Shown here one piece after another: positions 24,883 through 26,497 of a stretch of DNA of 26,497 bases. The stretch comes from CAYSCZ01 sp964429655 (GTDB lineage: Bacteria > Bacteroidota > Bacteroidia > Cytophagales > Cyclobacteriaceae): contig CAYSCZ010000045.1 of the NCBI GenBank assembly GCA_964429655.1, positions 1-26,497 of the forward strand, in the 5' to 3' direction. Position numbers and translations under genes: made by a program. Position 1 is the stretch's first letter; each line of letters starts with the position of its first letter. The notes below the pieces were generated by a model. It made no database searches, was not told the origin of the DNA, and saw nothing but the letters and a program-made list of their open reading frames with translations.

Positions 24883-25341
24883 GTGACAAAAATTAGATAT
24901 TACTACTCTAGAATTAGCCCATGGCTGTTTGGATTCACAATATTTACCTTAGGGTTGTCTTTTGGATACCCTATCGGCCATTTATTTGTAGATTTTGATG
25001 AGGTTAAATTTCTTATCCTTTTTTCAATATTTATCTTGACCACGGGTTTTATTGCTGTGGTAATGTTTAGCACCAGATATCTTATCTCAAATAATAAATT
25101 GCTAATTAAGATAGGGCCATTGATGCACTCAGAGGTGCCAGTAAATGAAATCATATCCATTGAAAGAACCTATGATCTAATAAGTTCACCGGCCAATTCT
25201 TTCAAAAGGCTCAAAATAAATTACAAAAAGGGAGATGTTCTTGTATCACCACAAAAGGAACAACAGTTCATGCAAAATCTAAAAACCATTAACCCTGCCA
25301 TTATCATCCTGGTGAAAGAGTATCTGGATAAGGTCGGTTGA
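24883..25341 (+). CDS. Membrane-associated bacterial PH-domain protein
   Basis: A 152-residue protein starting at GTG; an in-frame TAA is just upstream, so no earlier start is possible. Two hydrophobic helices (about 12-35: WLFGFTIFTLGLSFGYPIGH; and 42-62: FLILFSIFILTTGFIAVVMF) lead into a compact beta domain (about 64-145). This begins RYLISNNKLLIKIGPLMHSE, then VPVNEIISIERTYDLI and GDVLVSPQKEQQFMQNLKTI, the typical order of small bacterial PH (YdbS/bPH-like) domains. Function of these proteins is poorly known. Two-helix plus PH architecture is common in Bacteroidota. It may share a transcript with the 77-residue gene upstream. Confidence 0.75.
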   Translation: MTKIRYYYSRISPWLFGFTIFTLGLSFGYPIGHLFVDFDEVKFLILFSIFILTTGFIAVVMFSTRYLISNNKLLIKIGPLMHSEVPVNEIISIERTYDLISSPANSFKRLKINYKKGDVLVSPQKEQQFMQNLKTINPAIIILVKEYLDKVG

Positions 25342-25427
25342 TGGAAAAGATACAACTTCTCTATTCATAAATCAGGAAGAAATGGAGCTATCAGTGAGAC
25401 AGCAAAGCATTTAGCAAGGTAGTAGAA

Positions 25428-25601
25428 ATGATTGGGGCAGAAGTTTCCGGCCCATTAACAGCCAATGATTTTTTTAGTTTATTAATGACCAGGGATGTAA
25501 AATACAAAGGCAAGGAAAGGCCAAATGATTCTGAGGTTTGTTTTACCAGGTCAAAGATGGTAAGAAGCATGTGCGCTGATATTCTATTTAAAGGAACCTG
25601 A
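25428..25601 (+). pseudogene. Possible coding fragment, unknown family
   Basis: A 57-codon open frame starting ATG ATT GGG GCA and ending LFKGT-stop. The peptide (MIGAEVSGPLTANDFFSLLM, then RDVKYKGKERPNDSEVCF) has a protein-like composition. The frame is open for ten codons further upstream back to a TGA at 25395. Another frame just before it (HKSGRNGAISETAKHLAR, ending in two stops) would join it by a small shift, suggesting a longer broken gene. I do not recognise the family, and an 81-codon frame on the opposite strand overlaps it, so coding is uncertain. Confidence 0.25.
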
Positions 25602-25624
25602 ATCAAAAAGGGGTTGTGGAGTTG

Positions 25625-25705
25625 GTTGGAAACCATATGGGCCTAGCGAGGAAGGCCGGTTCCAACGGCGGTTGGCCATGTCTGGATGGACCCGGGGCAT
25701 GGCTA
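25625..25705 (+). other. GC-rich block with nested and competing hairpins (possible structured RNA or mobile-element remnant)
   Basis: GTTGGAAACC (25625-25634) pairs with GGTTCCAAC (25658-25666) with one bulge, and inside it GGCCT (25640-25644) pairs with AGGCC (25653-25657), stacked directly on the outer stem. The 3' arm can instead form CCAAC (25662-25666) with GTTGG (25671-25675). A further hairpin pairs GCCATG (25675-25680) with CATGGC (25698-25703). The stems are mostly perfect and the composition is unlike the flanks. No tRNA, tmRNA, RNase P or SRP RNA signature was found, so identity is open. Confidence 0.35.
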
Positions 25706-25849
25706 GTACGCTTTCATTAATCCTATTTGGCAGGGATAATGAGCAAAGGCCTATCTTTTTATCTCAAGGCTTAGGCAGTCGTACCTGCTTCTTTAAGCGA
25801 TTCTTGCTATTTGAAACTTGTCCAATAATGCAATCAGTACTTTCTACCA

Positions 25850-26152
25850 TCACAACCTGTAACAATAATGTATTTGGAGATACAATATTATGGAGAAATT
25901 GTAAGTACCTGAAGCTAGCGAGTTAAAATTGTAAGGCTTATAAAATCCTATTTTATTCTGGATTTTATCTCTCTTCATCACCCGGCCTTTTTCATCGTAG
26001 ATTTTGATTTTAACTCCCCCATCATTGTCATTATCTTAAAATGATTTGTAAATGCCATTACTCTGATCAACTAATTCAATACTACCGGAGGCGAACAATG
26101 AAGTGCTAAGCACTACAAAAAATGCTGTTAACCATGTGATTAATGTTTTCAT
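25850..26152 (-). pseudogene. Broken small secreted-protein gene with an in-frame stop at codon 39
   Basis: On the minus strand, ATG at 26152 opens a clear signal peptide (MKTLITWLTAFFVVLSTSLF, then ASGSIELV). After 38 codons there is a TAA (26036-26038). The same frame then continues without a break for 61 codons in protein-like sequence: GGVKIKIYDEKGRVMKRD, then GFYKPYNFNSLASGTYNFS. This second half matches the style of Bacteroidota secreted proteins of the type NEKG...PYNFxxLxxGxYTFEI. The sequence after NFS no longer looks natural, so the 3' end is probably also lost or frameshifted (a neighbouring frame stays open to the TGA at 25764-25766). It could be a true pseudogene or a sequencing error; the first is favoured by the other debris nearby. 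Confidence 0.6.
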
Positions 26153-26214
26153 GAGTTTTTGACCTTTTAAGTTTGACTTTATAATCTGGTTTTACGTCGG
26201 GATCAAAAACCATT

Positions 26215-26251
26215 TGTCATCCTACCGTAAACGGATGTCACGAGATGACAT
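26215..26251. repeat. Short palindromic element with inverted ends
   Basis: TGTCATC (26215-26221) and GATGACA (26244-26250) form a 7-bp inverted repeat at the ends of a 36-bp element. An alternative inner hairpin pairs ATGTCA (26235-26240) with TGACAT (26246-26251) around CGAGA. The layout resembles short dispersed intergenic palindromes of Bacteroidota genomes. Copy number cannot be judged because only one copy is seen here. Confidence 0.35.
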
Positions 26252-26331
26252 AGTTAGATCATACTTTGTCAGCATCAGGAAATAAGCTTATATCCGACAC
26301 CATGGAGTGGTTTTTGATAGTACTTCTTGAT

Positions 26332-26465
26332 TTAGTTCTTCAATCTTTTGATCATTTTTTCATTTACCAGATGTAAACTATCTAACAGATTTTGAGCTTC
26401 GTAAAAATTCCAGTTGTTGTAATTTTCCTTTCCTCCCCATTGAACCTGAATTCAATGCCGTTTAG
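26332..26465 (-). pseudogene. C-terminal remnant of an unknown gene, frameshifted
   Basis: On the minus strand a frame open from a TGA at 26452-26454 to a TAA at 26332 encodes QWGGKENYNNWNFYEAQNLL followed by DSLHLVNEKMIKRLKN. Just upstream, a different frame encodes NGIEFRFNGEER. Joining the two by a one-base shift gives a continuous, protein-like helical C-terminus. Upstream of 26465 both frames meet stops within a few codons. I do not recognise the family. It is best read as the tail of a gene that has lost its 5' part. Confidence 0.3.
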
Positions 26466-26497
26466 TTAAGGGGTTAATTAGTTGATTATCAATTTAT

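Larger units (their letters stand above)
25342..25849. other. Gene-poor stretch with fragmentary coding traces and a GC-rich structured block
   Basis: No intact gene is convincing here. Short open frames occur on both strands and none can be preferred with confidence. The best is 25428-25601 on the plus strand. From about 25620 to 25710 the DNA becomes clearly richer in G and C than its surroundings and contains several competing hairpins. After it the sequence returns to AT-rich. The stretch looks like degraded or rearranged DNA between the PH gene and a broken secreted-protein gene. Confidence 0.6.

Noticed and set aside
25391..25636. 81-codon minus-strand open frame
   Set aside because: Overlaps the plus-strand fragment, no recognised family or promoter, and its sequence looks like the antisense shadow of that fragment.
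25625..25678. tRNA-like look of GGTTCCAAC followed by a CCA at 25676-25678
   Set aside because: The loop lacks the required purine at position 57, no matching acceptor strand exists about 70 bases upstream, and no anticodon arm can be drawn.
25672..25926. 84-codon plus-strand open frame
   Set aside because: Runs through the structured GC-rich block and antisense to the 3' part of the broken secreted-protein gene; cysteine-rich, unnatural composition.
1..26497. CRISPR array, integrase, toxin-antitoxin, restriction or phage genes
   Set aside because: No spaced direct repeats or recognisable proteins of these types were found in the window.

Overview
The window looks like a chromosomal segment from a Bacteroidota bacterium, most likely of the Cytophagales or a related gliding marine/soil lineage. 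The DNA is AT-rich and start codons lack AGGAGG-type ribosome sites. Several genes are preceded by the Bacteroidota -7 box TAnnTTTG. Many products belong to families concentrated in this phylum: DUF2480, DUF6702, PD40-OmpA proteins, a GMEYP-type M1 peptidase, and lipoproteins with a Bacteroidota-style lipobox. The lineage is inferred from these traits, not from a database search.

Layout. (1) 115-3557, minus strand: a compact housekeeping operon rpmH - rnpA - S41 protease - tsaB - DUF2480, led by a promoter box at 3582-3589. rpmH (52 codons) is short and easily missed. (2) 3625-5725, minus: a DoxX membrane protein and a Tat-exported Gfo/Idh/MocA oxidoreductase, overlapping by 14 bp. (3) 5782-9163: a divergent pair, secreted DUF6702 protein (minus) and HupE/UreJ-like permease (plus), the latter followed 10 bp later by a secreted M1 metallopeptidase. 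(4) 9275-15554, plus: an envelope block of DsbD, an M23 LytM-type peptidase and two OmpA-domain proteins. (5) 15588-16400, minus: a secreted transglutaminase/cysteine-protease-fold protein, convergent with the OmpA genes. (6) 16621-19705, plus: a small lipoprotein and an AsmA-family protein. (7) 19801-23852, plus: a fatty-acid beta-oxidation operon of a MarR regulator, a FadN-type bifunctional enzyme and a FadA thiolase, closed by a strong hairpin terminator. (8) 23904-24467, minus: a RidA-fold protein with a lipoprotein signal. (9) 24611-25341, plus: a 77-aa unknown and a membrane PH-domain protein.

The last ~1.15 kb (25342-26497) differs from the rest. It has no intact convincing gene, but holds a broken secreted-protein gene with an in-frame TAA at codon 39, a frameshifted C-terminal gene remnant, a GC-richer block with several strong overlapping hairpins, and a short element with inverted ends. 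It reads as a decaying or rearranged intergenic region.

Most of the window is ordinary core and envelope biology, and I do not see a clear new defence or mobile system. The points most worth checking are the degraded 3' region with its structured GC-rich block, the lipid-anchored RidA, the HLC variant of the M23 zinc motif, the palindrome in the MarR/fad promoter, and the DUF6702-HupE divergent pair.
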